DNA of 64,000 bases from Telmatactis stephensoni (taxonomy: Eukaryota; Cnidaria; Anthozoa; Actiniaria; Isophelliidae): positions 62,001 through 126,000 of the forward strand of contig JALIZF010001764.1 of the NCBI GenBank assembly GCA_029948255.1, in the 5' to 3' direction. The notes beneath the pieces were generated by a model. That model did no database searches. It was not told the origin of the DNA and saw only the letters and a program-made list of their open reading frames with translations. How positions within the stretch are numbered: the first letter of the stretch is position 1; each line of letters opens with the position of its first letter. Position numbers and translations under genes: made by a program. Shown piece after piece: positions 26,760-37,789 of this stretch.

Positions 26760-27909
26760 AGTTCGTCACATTGTTCATCGTTGTTCTCTGCGACCTGTTT
26801 GTTTCTTATTAAGTATGGACAGCTCAGCAGCGTGGTTCCTTCATAGTTGTGTTTCGATCATTTCCTCTGTCTTCTGCGCGGCTGGTTCCCTCATCCTTCT
26901 CTGCATGAGAGACAACTTGAGGCTGTTTGTCGTTGAGCTGTATTATGTGGAGATAACTTTGGGCCAAGAGCATTGGGGTTTTCCTCATTACTTATCCGGA
27001 TGCCAAAAAGTCGAAAGAAATATCTGCGAAACTCATTGGTGCGCACGTCCGTAGATAATAGGACTGAAAAGTGAGTTTAAATGTAAGAAAAAAGTGCTCC
27101 ATGGTTCTAAGGCGAAATAGGCGGGTCCTCGGACTGCAGAACCGTAGTGTAATCGAAGGAAACACATTGACAAGTTTTGGTAGATAACTCAAGAAAAAAA
27201 CTCCCAATAGCATAACAGCAGTAATGGCTGATTTGCGATTTGAAAGGTTTCTTGAGTTTGATTCGTGGTTGGCATTATGTTGATGGATCTGACGGTTTTG
27301 CCTACGGATAACTGCAAAGATCTTGACGTACCAGTACAGTATACAGAAGAGAAGAACGATTGGGATAACTACAATGTAAAAGCGATATTTTTCTGATAAT
27401 GTTGCTCCATATATCACTACTGAAGCAACATGGATGGTCCAGTTTCCTATTGCTACATATACAAGTCTACGTATAGTAATACGGTTTGGGTATTTGAACG
27501 GATCGGTTATGGCAATGTACCTTTCATAGGTGAGGCATGCTAGCTGACAGAGTGATGCACTTGAAAAATGCATGAGGCTAAGATAGAAAACGCTATCTAG
27601 ACTGCAGTTGACACCGTTGTTCGATAACTGATACAGTTCTTTAGCAACTAAAAGAGGCTGAGGGATCAGACCAGAAAGAACATCTGTGACAGCAAGAAGG
27701 GCCAGGACAACGAAGCGTTCCTTTCGCAAGGATTTAAACTTTGTTACAATGATGAGAGTGACGGCGTTGAGAAATATGACGAATGGTATGGTCAAAAGCT
27801 GAAGGACCACAACAACGATACTGGATATATTTGTAGCTTGGTTGGTAAAAGATAAATGCCATGTGGCTGGATCCACAAACAGACACTGTTTGAACTCTGT
27901 GTCGTTCAT
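26760..27909 (-). pseudogene. GPCR array member with frameshifts
   Basis: The ATG at 27909 gives MNDTEFKQCLFVDP and an open frame through transmembrane segments 1-6, closely matching the intact array copies (ERY motif, SYLP in segment 6). Then an extra base near 27158 (gaaggaaac against gaagaaac) shifts the frame. A second extra base lies near 27040 (gcgcacgtccg against gcgcagtccg). The frame ends at 26992 without the NSxxxPxxY motif or the conserved C-tail. DNA homology to the tail continues to about 26760. It could make a truncated six-segment protein, but loss of function is more likely. Confidence 0.8.
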
Positions 27910-28170
27910 CGTCCAAGTAGCGTTACGAAGCTTGTGTTATACCTTAATATATAGTGCTACTGCATGGCATATCGGACTGACACACTAGACATTTGGTGCA
28001 ACCTTAAGTATAGTTTTAATCACTCAGTTTCCTTTTCACGTACATTAGTTGTTTGGAAGATTTTCTTCTCAAGCTCATTAATAATTCATGACTTTATACA
28101 CCAATTAGATGCTTGTTTTAGGGTCATTAAAGAATCAAAAAGACCCGTTAATGGGGTACTTGGATGAGAC
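27910..28170. other. GPCR upstream flank shared with 58352-58560
   Basis: The sequence 'attaataattcatgacttta' and 'acaccaattagatgcttgtt' matches the region just upstream of the GPCR at 57146-58351. Both genes also lack the longer leader seen in the other copies. These two genes form a subgroup. Confidence 0.65.
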
Positions 28171-28337
28171 TATGAGAATAAATCATAATTGGAAATGACT
28201 TGAAATTTAGTAAAACCTATCTGTACGACTTCCAATAATCACCAAAAGCAACACTTTCTTAAATTCAAAGGAGACGAATAGAAATTGTCAAGTATTTTAG
28301 CATTTAAGTTGTGAGTAAATAACGTCATTTACTCAAC

Positions 28338-28487
28338 CCTATAGAGGGATTTCATGGCAGCCATGTTTGTGGGCAAGTACAATAGAAAGTTTCTAAATCG
28401 ACAAAAGGTTATATTTATCTTGGGAAAAAATCACTATATTATTTTGACCACAAACATGCCTGCCGTGAAATCCCTCTATTGTTCTTT
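28338..28487. repeat. Hairpin with roughly 40-bp arms
   Basis: The arm tagagggatttcatggcagc plus catgtttgtggg is inverted at 28447-28485. The spacer is about 70 bp. Confidence 0.7.
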
Positions 28488-28721
28488 TAGACTTAATATC
28501 AAAATTTCTCTTTAAAAATGAGGGACTTGAAATGCAGATTTTCGAGTAGAGGGTTGACAGTTATTTAACCACATTCATCATCAGATAAAAGTAAACAATT
28601 TCCAATTTTCATCGATTTTTTACATAATAGTTATTTTGTCCCCAACAAGGAGCCATATTGATTCTTTGATAGACTCCCAATACCCTATTATAAGAGAAAC
28701 TTTACTCTTTGTAGGGTAAAA

Positions 28722-28890
28722 GTACTCTTAGATAGTTGAGCAACTCTTTCAAATTGTAGAAATGACACTTTCTAGGACTCACAAGCGTCAAAGTGACTTT
28801 ACGAGAAGTAGTTTTAAATTACTCTTTCAAGTGTAGAGAAGCCCTACCAAGAGTAGTAGCCATGACTCCTCCAAAGAGTAATGAGAAAAG
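28722..28890. repeat. Second copy of the 25402-25575 repeat
   Basis: Shares 'actcttagatag', 'aggactcacaa' and 'agtagtagccatgactcctc' in the same order with small changes. It is absent from the corresponding place at 58.5 kb, so it arrived after the two GPCR flanks separated, or was lost there. Confidence 0.65.
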
Positions 28891-28989
28891 AGAGAGATGA
28901 AAGGGGTCAAAACGACTCTTTTCGAGGTGTCGTCTGGGGTCAACAAAACGACCCTTGTTGTGGGTTCAAAAGTACTCTTGTTTTTACAG

Positions 28990-29335
28990 TGCAACAATGA
29001 TGCAAATTAGTTCCAAACTCATGGGCTAGGATATCTCAATCCATGGGTTAGGAACTAATTTACATATACATACATCTCTAGTCACTTGCGCTTGTCCCCT
29101 AGTGAGTACTTCAAGTGTCTTGAAGTTCTAAGTTTAGAACTTTTAGTGACACTTAGAAAATTTGCCTCTTGAAAATCTTGACCAAGTAAATTTTACGTGG
29201 GTTAAAAATCGTTTAATTTGAAAGATTTTCGCAATTTTATCGAGAATCGAACCATGGACTACAACCTTTCCAATCCGTTCTTACATTATGCTACCAGCCA
29301 GTTCGTTAATACTGATGAAATTTTCTGAAGTTTTA
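28990..29335 (-). repeat. tRNA-derived SINE, copy 1
   Basis: On the minus strand, tggctggtagcataatg (A-box region) and 'ccatggttcgattctcg' (B box) sit in a tRNA-like head, followed by about 200 bp also found at 58.8 and 60.3 kb. This is the most diverged of the three copies. Confidence 0.6.
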
Positions 29336-29375
29336 TACTATTAAATCAGGCCACTCATTCTCTATATTATACGTC

Positions 29376-29802
29376 AATAGGCCATATGCACTAACAGGTC
29401 ACGTGACCCTATCTCCCCTAAATCAAGCAGCACCTTCAAAATGAACGCCAGAAATAGAAAGAGCACCTCGATATTAGTAAAAGTGCAAATTTTCAGCTCC
29501 TAAGATATAATACAGGAGAAATGACAGTAAATTTAAGATTGGATTTTTTCTTAAGATTCGTTCGGAAAAGCGCGTTGGATGGCACGAGCTTGCCATCTAA
29601 CGCGCTTTTCCGAACGAATCTTAAGAAAATATCCAATCTTAAATTTACTGTCATTTTTTCTCTTATTCACCTTATAAACTGAAACTTTGCACTTTTACTA
29701 ATATCGAGGTGCTCTTTAATTCACTTTTTGGAGTTCATTTTGATGTGCTGCTTGATTTAGGGGAGATAGGGTCACGTGACCTGTTAGTGCATATGGCCTA
29801 TT
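29376..29802. mobile_element. 427-bp near-complete palindromic MITE
   Basis: The ends AATAGGCCATATGCACTAAC plus aggtcacgtgaccctatctc are inverted at 29740-29802. The arms run almost to the centre at about 29588, where the core 'cgttcggaaaagcgcgttgg' pairs with its inverse. No coding sequence was seen. It ends 143 bp before the tyrosine-recombinase element. Confidence 0.8.
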
Positions 29803-29945
29803 ATTGATCATGAATTGTTATGAACAATTTGGGAATCATTTCTTAACAACTCGAGCTTCGTCATTGCTTCGTGATGGATCCGAGGTTTCAAATCCCGAGA
29901 AACGGATGAAAGCACGAGGCCGCACGTTCAGTTATTAAGAAATAT

Positions 29946-30044
29946 CAAGAGAGCATAAATAAGAGAGGGAAATTTGTTAATGGGGCGCGCGCCGTGATGA
30001 TTCCCATCTGTGCTATTTTTAGTAACCGGATGCAGTTTAATTTT
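29946..30044 (+). repeat. Left terminal inverted repeat
   Basis: Inverse of 32876-32974. The outer end is CAAGAGAGC and the inner end is gcagtttaatttt. Confidence 0.92.
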
Positions 30045-30209
30045 ATAACATAGCTTTGATATAACGCGCGCTCTGATTGGCTTATAACAATGAACGAAAA
30101 ATGGATGGTTCATGGTGATGGTGCACGCTATTGCGTCAATTTTCAGGATTGAAATATTTTCATCTCATTCATTTTTTTCCCTGTCGCTTACTAAAATTTC
30201 TTTAGTAAA

Positions 30210-31769
30210 ATGACGGAAACAAATGCTCCAAACGAAAACAGCTTATTAGATATCGAAGACCCGATATTTGACATCGATTGGGCTGACATTTCCGAGGTTA
30301 TTTTGGAAGATCAGACTGCAGATAAAAGTACCGATCTAGTAAAGTCAAGTGAATCTAGATCTGAAAGAGAGTTGGAAAAACTTCTTGAAGATAAACACTC
30401 GAGTAAAACCAAGAAGTCAACAAACTGGTGTGTTTCAACATTCAAAGGTAATAATTTGAAATCTCCAGTTAATTAGCTAGACAATGAAAGCTATGTAAAA
30501 AATGTAAACAATGTACTTGTCATTGGCTTCCTTGAAAAGTTTATAACACAAATTGAACAAAAATCTGATTTTTAAACAATTATTTAAACAGCATAAATTT
30601 ACCTTCTCGTTTTTAGCCTGGTGTAAAGAGAGGAACATCCAAACTCCACTTGAATATATGACAATTGGCCAACTTGATGCCAATTTGAGGCGTTTTTACG
30701 CGGAGGCTCGCAAAAAAGACGGAGAGTCATATAGTAAAAAATCCCTTCTTGGATTCAGGCACGGGATAGAACGATTCCTAAACCAGCCACCACACAACAG
30801 AAATCTAAAGTTATCCAGTGATCCACGATTTAAACGCTCCAACAACATGCTGGACGCCCAGTTAGTGCAGTTGAAGAGAAGCGGGAAGGAAAACAGCCAA
30901 CACAAGCCTCCCATCGAAAGTGAAGATTTGGTCAAACTTAAAGCATCCGAAGCCCTCTCCATCCACAACCCATTGTCCCTTCTACGAAATGTATGGTTCC
31001 ACGTGGTACTGTTTTTCTGCAGAAGAGGTAGAGAAGGCCAAAGAGAACTAACGAAATCCAGTTTCAAATCTGAAGTAGATGCCGCCGGTCGAAACTACAT
31101 AACTATGACTCACGACGAAATCACCAAAAACCATCCAGGAGGCTTAAAAGACGTGAGCAGCACCGAAAAATATGCCAGACTTTATGAAACCGACCAAGAA
31201 AACGACGGTTACAAAGCCATACAGTTGTACTTGACGAAATTCAGAATCCTCTGTCAGAAGCTTTCTTCCAGTATCCTAAGAAAAACTGGACGCCCAATGG
31301 TTTAATCTGGTACGACAACAAACCCCTCGGCGTTAACAAGCTCAGTGAAATGATGAAAGACATAAGCAAGGCCGCCCAACTCTCCAACATTTACACCAAC
31401 CATTCTGTCAGAGCCACAGCCATTACTCTTTGGTCAAATGAAGGAATTCCGAATCGCCATATTATGTCTATTTCTGGACACAGAAATGAGCAAAGTCTGA
31501 CTTCCTACAACACGCGTCCATCGAGCTCCCAACTCTATCACTGCAGCGAAGTGTTGTCAAAAAGTCTCGACCAAAGATCAGCCAATGCAGTTATACTAAA
31601 CCAACCAGAATCTCTGCAGGTAGGAACAGCATTCCAACAAAATAATGTTCTTGTTTCTGCTCTTGATAAAAGTCCAACGACGTGCTTAAAGTCCATTTTC
31701 AGCGACTGTACCATCCAGAACGTCCACATTGTTGTACCAAGCTACACTGGCAACGATGAAAACAAGTGA
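30210..31769 (+). pseudogene. Tyrosine recombinase (Crypton/KIAA1958-like), one frameshift
   Basis: Exon 1 (30210-30447) encodes MTETNAPNENSLLDIEDP and an acidic leader. It joins by GT/AG (phase 1) to exon 2 from 30617, giving STFKAWCKERNIQ, the N-terminal SAM-like arm. The recombinase fold follows. Box-I arginine lies in FFCRRGREGQRE, then TKNHPGGLKDV; H-x-x-R lies in NHSVRATAITLW; then SGHRNEQSL and the presumed nucleophile Tyr in TSYNTRPS. All R-H-R-H-Y residues are visible. One single-base frameshift at about 31240-31246 separates 'YLTK' from 'NPLSEAFFQYPKKNW', so this copy is probably dead or mis-sequenced. The unbroken length would be about 460 residues. Family members resolve DNA through a tyrosine-DNA intermediate. 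The gene is flanked by the element's TIRs. Confidence 0.82.
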
Positions 31770-32228
31770 CTTACAGGTCTCAAAGAGCTGCCTTACTTAC
31801 AAGCTTATTCTTTGAAAATGAATTAAAAAGCGTTGTAAATCAATTAGATTTCAAACTTTGTCTCAGAAAGTTTTCATTGACATAAACAGAAGTGAAATAT
31901 TTTGAATCATTTCGACAGTTCGTCAAATATTTTCGTGGTAATGATTAAGGAGAATTTGTACTTTGATCATCAGAAAATAAAAAGGTCTTAACAAAAAAAA
32001 AGCCTCGTAGAATCTATCTTTGTTCTAAAAAGAATGATTTATACCTTAGCAGTACATAAATCAAGTCTTTTGATGCTACCATGTACAATCTGACCTCTGA
32101 GTTTTCCCAATCGTGTCAAACATTTTCGCGCGATCATTAAGTTAATGAGAATTTTACCATTGATCATTTAAAGATTAAAACAAAATATCTCCCAAAATCT
32201 TTGGCTATGTTATAAAAGCAATCTTCAA
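31770..32228. other. Non-coding 3' part of the recombinase element
   Basis: AT-rich sequence with two diverged repeats of a phrase like 'tttcgwgygrtmattaa' (about 31930 and 32125). No gene was seen. Confidence 0.4.
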
Positions 32229-32394
32229 TGCTTAGCTGTGCGTAAATCTAGTTCTGGATGCACGTGGATAGCTGGAAGAGCACTCTGGTGGCTAGAGTTG
32301 CTCTCGGCTACGCCTCGAGCAACTCTTACGCCACCATCGTGCTCTCCCAACTATCCCGCGTGCATCCAGAACTCGATATACGCACGCTAAGCAT
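32229..32394. repeat. Hairpin D with the shared apex motif, inside the recombinase element
   Basis: The arm cttagctgtgcgtaaatcta plus gttctggatgcacg pairs imperfectly with the inverse ending 'cgcacgctaag'. The apex at 32301-32320 reads CTCTCGGCTACGCCTCGAGC, the reverse complement of the apex of hairpins A and B. Confidence 0.8.
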
Positions 32395-32399
32395 TGACC

Positions 32400-32882
32400 A
32401 TTCCTTAATTCGTCTTACCCTACTCCCGTGCGTCATAATTTGACACTTCCAGAACCAGAGAACCGTTTAGTGCAGATTTGAGTTTTCAAAAACAGCATTA
32501 AAATCAAAGTTGCTGTTGTTCATATTATCTACCAATGATCAAAAGTGTGTACTTTCTGATTACAAAGGAACGATTTTGATGAGAAACAAGGCAAAAACGT
32601 CGAGGATTTTTTGTGTTTTTGAAAGAAATTTTAGCGGAAAATGCGCGCGCTACACGTCATCGAGCTCGCGCTTAGGTTTATTCAAAACATTTCGCTCATT
32701 TAGATGAGAAAAACTCGTTTGTTTTTATGTTTTTGATGTAAATTATTAATTGGATATCAGATGGCTTTTTCGTGGAATCTAGAATAAATTTGGTATCGAT
32801 TGTGTAATTTTATGAAGCTCAAATCGCGAAATTCCACTCGTTCAATTTTTCGACGCACGGGAGTAGGGTAAGACGAAAATTA
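32400..32882. repeat. Inverted pair inside the right end of the recombinase element
   Basis: The word ttaattcgtcttaccctact plus cccgtgcgtc (about 32405-32434) is inverted at about 32850-32882, overlapping the inner edge of the right TIR. The spacer contains 'gcgcgcgctacacgtcatcg' and 'agctcgcgctt'. Confidence 0.75.
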
Positions 32883-32974
32883 AACTGCATCCGGTTACTA
32901 AAAATAGCACAGATGGGAATCATCACGGCGCGCGCCCCATTAACAAGTTTCCCTCTCTTATTTATGCTCTCTTG
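32876..32974 (-). repeat. Right terminal inverted repeat
   Basis: Inverse of 29946-30044. The differences seen are confined to about one position (aacttgtt against aatttgtt). Confidence 0.92.
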
Positions 32975-32999
32975 GAAATATTACTTCTTCTTGGCCATG

Positions 33000-33115
33000 T
33001 TCCAACATTTATCCACGTAATAAAACTTTCTTGTATATTCAACATTGTTGTTGTATGTTCATTATCAGGATTAAGCTGTTCACAAGCGTACGTACGTTGA
33101 CGAAAGTAGAGCGGA
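33000..33115. other. Relic of the GPCR-array flanking module
   Basis: 'tattcaacattgttgttgta', 'tgttcattatcaggattaag' and 'ctgttcacaagcg' match the upstream flanks of array GPCRs at 43.53, 47.02 and 53.31 kb. The recombinase element ends immediately beside this relic. Confidence 0.7.
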
Positions 33116-33379
33116 TTAAAAGCCCTCTATGAGAATATCGTAGTGTAGTTACTGGTAGTCAAATCATATGACATCCACAATCATCACTGCGTCGTAGATT
33201 TTTAGAGTTATGATCTGACTTAGTTTGCATTGATATATATAATCACTCTCAGTACATATGGATAACTGGTCTTAGTACTCGTAAAATGTCCCAGTCTGTC
33301 ATTTAAAACTGGAGATCAAGGACTAGGTAGACATCGAGAATTTGTATATAATATTTATTATCGACATATCTATTTTCAT

Positions 33380-33450
33380 ATTTATGTTATGGCAGGTTCA
33401 ATTCGCATCAGCCTTTCGGCTGCGTTTATTAACCTGCTTTATTAAATAAA

Positions 33451-33540
<90 letters not shown>

Positions 33541-33541
33541 C
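33380..33541 (+). repeat. Retrotransposon 3' tail with (GATT)n microsatellite
   Basis: The phrase cagcctttcggctgcgttta plus 'ttaacctgctttattaaataaa' runs into about 22 units of GATT/TTGA (33451-33541). The layout is that of a 5'-truncated LINE with a simple-repeat tail. Confidence 0.65.
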
Positions 33542-35300
33542 ATAAAGAAACCAATAAACCGTACTATGTCATGACATCCTCAGGACCAGAAATGGTATCC
33601 TCTTATGTGAGGTGTCTGCTTGTGGGAAATTAAAAATCTTATTCATCAGGAAAAGGGACCAAGGAATGGTGTCCCTGTATGGGAATATATCAGAAGTGTA
33701 TATTAGTGGAGCTGGTTCAACTATATGGCAAATCAAACCTTCAGCTTGCATAATCTTACACATGAATTGGTTATTCACACCCCCCCCCCCCCCCAAAAAA
33801 AAAGTGTCAAAACCAACAGGAGCTACGTATGTACCTCAAACTCACTGAACAGTTACAGGAATCTTGATATAAAAATCGAAAAAAAAATCCCCCTAAAAAT
33901 CCCGACCGAGTGGACAATGTTTTCTTTATTGAGAGGTGCTTTGTTAAACAATAAATTTAAAGTAAAAAAAAATTTTTCTTTCAAGTGGATTGTCAAAAGT
34001 TGAGTATCTTGGCGAAATATAATTAAAGTGACATCAAAGATGTAAGGTTTTTTCCAATGTATCTGTCTGTTCAAAGCTGTCGCTCCAGACAAAAATCCGC
34101 GTTCTTTGGAAGGCTGGGTTAATAATAAACTCATTTGGTTGATAATAGACTTTGACATTGTGACGTAATTACATTACATTGTGACATAATGTAAGGCAAA
34201 TTGTGACGTAATGTCAGGAATCACGGCATTTAGACTCAAAGAAAGAGCTGAAAATAGCTATATCAAAGTAGTAGAATTTGAAGCAGAAGTTAAATATAGT
34301 GTATACCAACAACAATATACAAGGATATTAAGAGCTTGTAGCGTCTAAATTAAACTTCATTCCTGGGTCTCAGCTCAGTCTCCCAGGGTTCTCACAAATT
34401 TTTCCACAGGATGCCCAAAATGTGCTTTTTCTCCAACTTTGCAGCGGTTTTTCCCGGTCAACAGAAATCGAAAGACCCACTTTTCAAAATATTTTTGTTT
34501 GAGAGGCCAAGTTCTTTTGAGAGAAATTATTTCTGGCTAGACTTTATAGGCACTTTCTATAGATGATAGTTTACAATGAAAGCTTGGGGAAAATGAAAAC
34601 GAGTGACGAGCGCATGGCATTGTGGTCTACCATAATGCCATACGGTCGTTATTTTCCAATATGGCGCTGCTTCCGGTTGGCACTTTTATCGCGTTTTTTA
34701 CACCTTCAACGGCATAAAACCCTTCATTTTTGCACGGGACCCTATACTTTTTTGGTACTTATTGAGAAAGCTACTAAATATCTCAAACATCAAATTTGTA
34801 GAAAAAGTTAATTACTCAAACCTATGAAAAAAATGGATTTTTCTAACAACTGAATTTTGTTCGACTCGAGGGAATCTTTTGTTCGAGGTCACGCTACAAA
34901 AGTCAAGAAATGAAGGTATAGTTTAGTCATTATATCAAGTTTACGTTATTACGTAGAATATACACTGGCTAAATTAAATTTTGTGCGATTGTAGTCCTTG
35001 TAAAGCCATTATTTTGGGAATTGTAATTATTTTTGTGGTTACAGGCTTGCTTGCAAAGCCGTAACCTCTATGTCATCGAGTGTGTAAGCGTACGTGTGTA
35101 CGTGTGTGTAATTCGGATTTCCCGAAGTTAGCCCGAAGTCAATAGGCGGAAAATATACGAACTTGACGCGAGGCTTTCTTGACTTTTTATAGTCGATTAT
35201 CACTTTTAAAATATGAGCTATTTATCAAATATCTTCCTTTTATAGCGAATTATTTCATAAATATCTCAATCTGAGTAAAAGATTTTCCAAGTTTTTCGGT
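33542..35300. other. Intergenic, no gene assigned
   Basis: Contains a C14-A9 run (33780-33803) and repeated 'attgtgacgtaat' words (34160-34215). 'cttgcttgcaaagc' and (GTGTAC)-rich sequence lie near 35040-35110. Short open frames lack support. Confidence 0.4.
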
Positions 35301-35314
35301 AAACATGGCGTCCT

Positions 35315-35538
35315 ATGGCGTCTACGAGGGCATTCGGAATGCAACAGCAGCAAGTGATAACATGTGCGCATGCGTCAAACTTCAGTGCGCCTTCTAGCGA
35401 AACTCATAATGGCGGCACGAAACTAGTGAAATGTGGCAGTTTGAAAGGATTATTTCAAGCTATTCGTACTTCCATGAACACCTATTATCCACCCAAAACA
35501 TTCATGGAGTCGTTTCAAAGCTGTTTGTATGAAAAAGG
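35315..35538 (+). CDS. Candidate first coding exon, unknown product
   Basis: The ATG at 35315 (context tatggcgtctacg; another ATG at 35306 is in a different frame) opens about 75 residues. They begin MASTRAFGMQQQQVITCAHA and include KCGSLKGLFQAIRTSMNTYY and FMESFQSCLYEKG. A usable donor (AAAAAG|GTATCT) follows at 35538/35539. A phase-compatible 36-bp exon at 36971-37006 is possible, but downstream joining is not convincing. No family is recognised. Confidence 0.3.
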
Positions 35539-35539
35539 T

Positions 35540-37150
35540 ATCTTTTCTCTTGCTAAATTTTGCTAAATTTCTCACTTGGTTTGGTTGACTGAAGCGTGCA
35601 AGAAGTGGTTTGTTGACATGTGTTCGTGGAAATTCTGAATGGCCCTGGAGCTATCAACAATGAATCTTAGGACAGTGTACCAAAAAGGTAGGTCTTTATG
35701 CATCAGTATTTCTTGTGCGTAGTCAAAAATAAGGATCAAAAGCTTTTATCTTAAAATAACAGCAAACTCAATCGGCATTATTCCTCTGAAATCCAATTTT
35801 TGTGTGATTTTGACAGTGATTATTTGGTACACCCCAAAATATATCCCACCTAAGGTCTCGAAAAATGATATTGTCACTGTTGGTGAAGTTGAATAACGAC
35901 TTCAAACAATTATCTTTTAGAGGGGAAGTTTGAGAATTTTGATAGTATTTTGGAATGTGTAATGTACAAGCAAATTTCATGCTGGTCAAAATTAAGCCTA
36001 AATTAACCTTCAATCACTTGATGTCAACACTTTGCTTCTTTGGAGGCTGTTATTAAGCATTGAGCATGAGTTATTCACGGGAATTTGAGAGATCAGTCAG
36101 AAAAGAGAGGTCCTAAGTGTCCTTTACAGTTGAGCTATTTTTTCTGGATGCCAGCTTTACAATTTTACTCATGTATATGCATACAACAATGTATCCTATA
36201 ATAAAACCTTCAAGATAGGACATACTTTCAATGTAGTGTGCTTGATTCTGCATTGAAGGAGGGATCAGACCTAACATCAAGGTGCTAGCTAAGCATGTTA
36301 ATTATATTTATCCTGAAATTTAAGAGCCAGAACTTTTGAAAAAAGTTAAATGGATTGTGTGTTTATGTTTGTTTGCCAACACACATACTGGACACTTCCT
36401 AACTTACTAGGTAAGTTCAGAAGTGTACAGTCTGTTGCAGGCACCCCACTCTTATATATTATAGACCCTTGCTATTACGGAAACTAAATGACAATCCAAA
36501 GGGTGTCCACTATAATGAGAGGTGACAAAGTCAACTAAATTACCATCTTTTCCATTATTCTTACAGATTTGCAACCATTATACTTGAGGATTTCCTAGCA
36601 ACTCAAACAAGCAAACAAGCCAGCTCGTATGCACAGTCGAGTATTCGGAGATGGTGTTTATTACATGCTATTATAGTGAAGTGATATCAATTACTTCCAG
36701 GCTATGATATGTAAGAGGATCACAGCCAAACACAACATTATTTTTGTTCTTGAACTATTTCAGTAGCATCTGTACACATATATTTGGGTGTGTATCATTT
36801 ACATGTGTATGATTCAGTTTAGTGGATGTGCAAAGTTTACTGGTATCAGGTCTCACTGCTTAGTGTGTAATTGATGTACTGATCTAGCAGCTGTTTGAAA
36901 TTGCATTCTGAAATATTAAAGTTTATGTTGTTTTTAGATGATAACCTGTTGAAAATCTCTTTTTCTTTAGCTCCAAAATTTGAACACAATTTGTTAATCA
37001 TAACAGGTACACAAGTATTACAGTAAATAAGAAGTACTATTGCAGTTTATATAATACAAATTGATTTAAAATGTACGTGTAGACCTTCTGAAGCACTTTT
37101 TTAATGATAAAAGCATTAAAACAGTCATCACTTGAAGTTCCTTTTCGACG
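35540..37150. other. Probable intron or intergenic sequence
   Basis: AT-rich. Possible small exons lie near 36567 (acceptor 'ttattcttacag') and at 36971-37006 (acceptor 'tttttctttag', donor 'acaggtac'), neither proven. Confidence 0.3.
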
Positions 37151-37157
37151 TTTGTGT

Positions 37158-37400
37158 TTAATATGGCATAAAACTCGGTTTAGCATTATATTTGTAACGT
37201 GTACGGCGCAAACCAGAACACGAAATATTGTCGGCTTTACGGCCTTCAAATACTAAAGTTGAGTATCGGTTCTGCGAGATGGTTATAACTTTTTTTGCAA
37301 ATAAGAAGAAAAACTTGTCTTTCCTGCCCTCAACAAACAGAAAACAACAAAGAATAAGCAGAAGAACGATAGCGAATTTTAACAGAGCCGCCATTTTCAT
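37158..37400 (-). CDS. Candidate small secreted protein, 80 residues
   Basis: On the minus strand ATG (37400, context gcaATGAAAATGGCGGC) opens MKMAALLKFAIVLLLILCCF then LFVEG, a textbook signal peptide with a likely cut near residue 25. About 55 basic residues with one cysteine follow, up to a stop. No homologue is recognised. The mature part is not obviously structured and may run into intron. The signal peptide is the only positive evidence. Confidence 0.3.
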   Translation of the reverse strand: MKMAALLKFAIVLLLILCCFLFVEGRKDKFFFLFAKKVITISQNRYSTLVFEGRKADNISCSGLRRTRYKYNAKPSFMPY

Positions 37401-37587
37401 TGCATGCTCCAGCGATCACAGGAATTCCGTTCAGCGGACCGCGCATACTCGCAACGTTCTTGCTGTTGAATGCAACAGGAAACCCAAGCTTGGGCAAAAC
37501 CGCTGACATTTCCCTGCAGTCTTGCTTTTCCATGTGCTCCCCAATTCAAGTAAACAATGATTGCTCTTTGTTTTTCTCTTATAATCA

Positions 37588-37787
37588 GGCACAGCTTTTA
37601 GCAAATGTGCCATAAGTTTGTTTTTAAGGAATCTTTCAGAGGTTTAGGTAAATACGAAAGGTTTAAAGGTGTTTGTTCGACAACAACAGAGGAGCTACGT
37701 CTACAATCGATCCGTTGGCTAGGAAAGATTGGCGATCAAGCACTCAAAAAACTAATATACCAGTTCTTACCAGCTAAACTGCAGTGA
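37588..37787 (+). CDS. Candidate terminal exon, unknown product
   Basis: An acceptor (cttataatcag) precedes 37588. The frame from 37605 encodes a basic stretch with TTEELRLQSIRWLGKIGDQA and LKKLIYQFLPAKLQ before a stop. Composition looks coding. I could not join it in phase to the 35.3-kb exon. Confidence 0.25.
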
Positions 37788-37789
37788 TA

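Larger units (their letters stand above)
29939..32981. mobile_element. 3.03-kb tyrosine-recombinase element with 99-bp TIRs and 7-bp TSD
   Basis: TIRs at 29946-30044 and 32876-32974 are 99 bp long with about one mismatch. They begin CAAGAGAGCATAAATAAGAG and include ggcgcgcgcc and 'ctgcatccggttac'. The 7-bp word gaaatat flanks both ends (29939-29945 and 32975-32981). The only protein gene inside is a spliced tyrosine recombinase of the Crypton/KIAA1958-like kind (30210-31769, +). The right third is non-coding and holds a hairpin (32229-32394) and another inverted pair (32400-32882). Cryptons described in the literature typically lack such TIRs, so either this is a composite with a DDE-type element or an unusual recombinase transposon. 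Confidence 0.8.
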
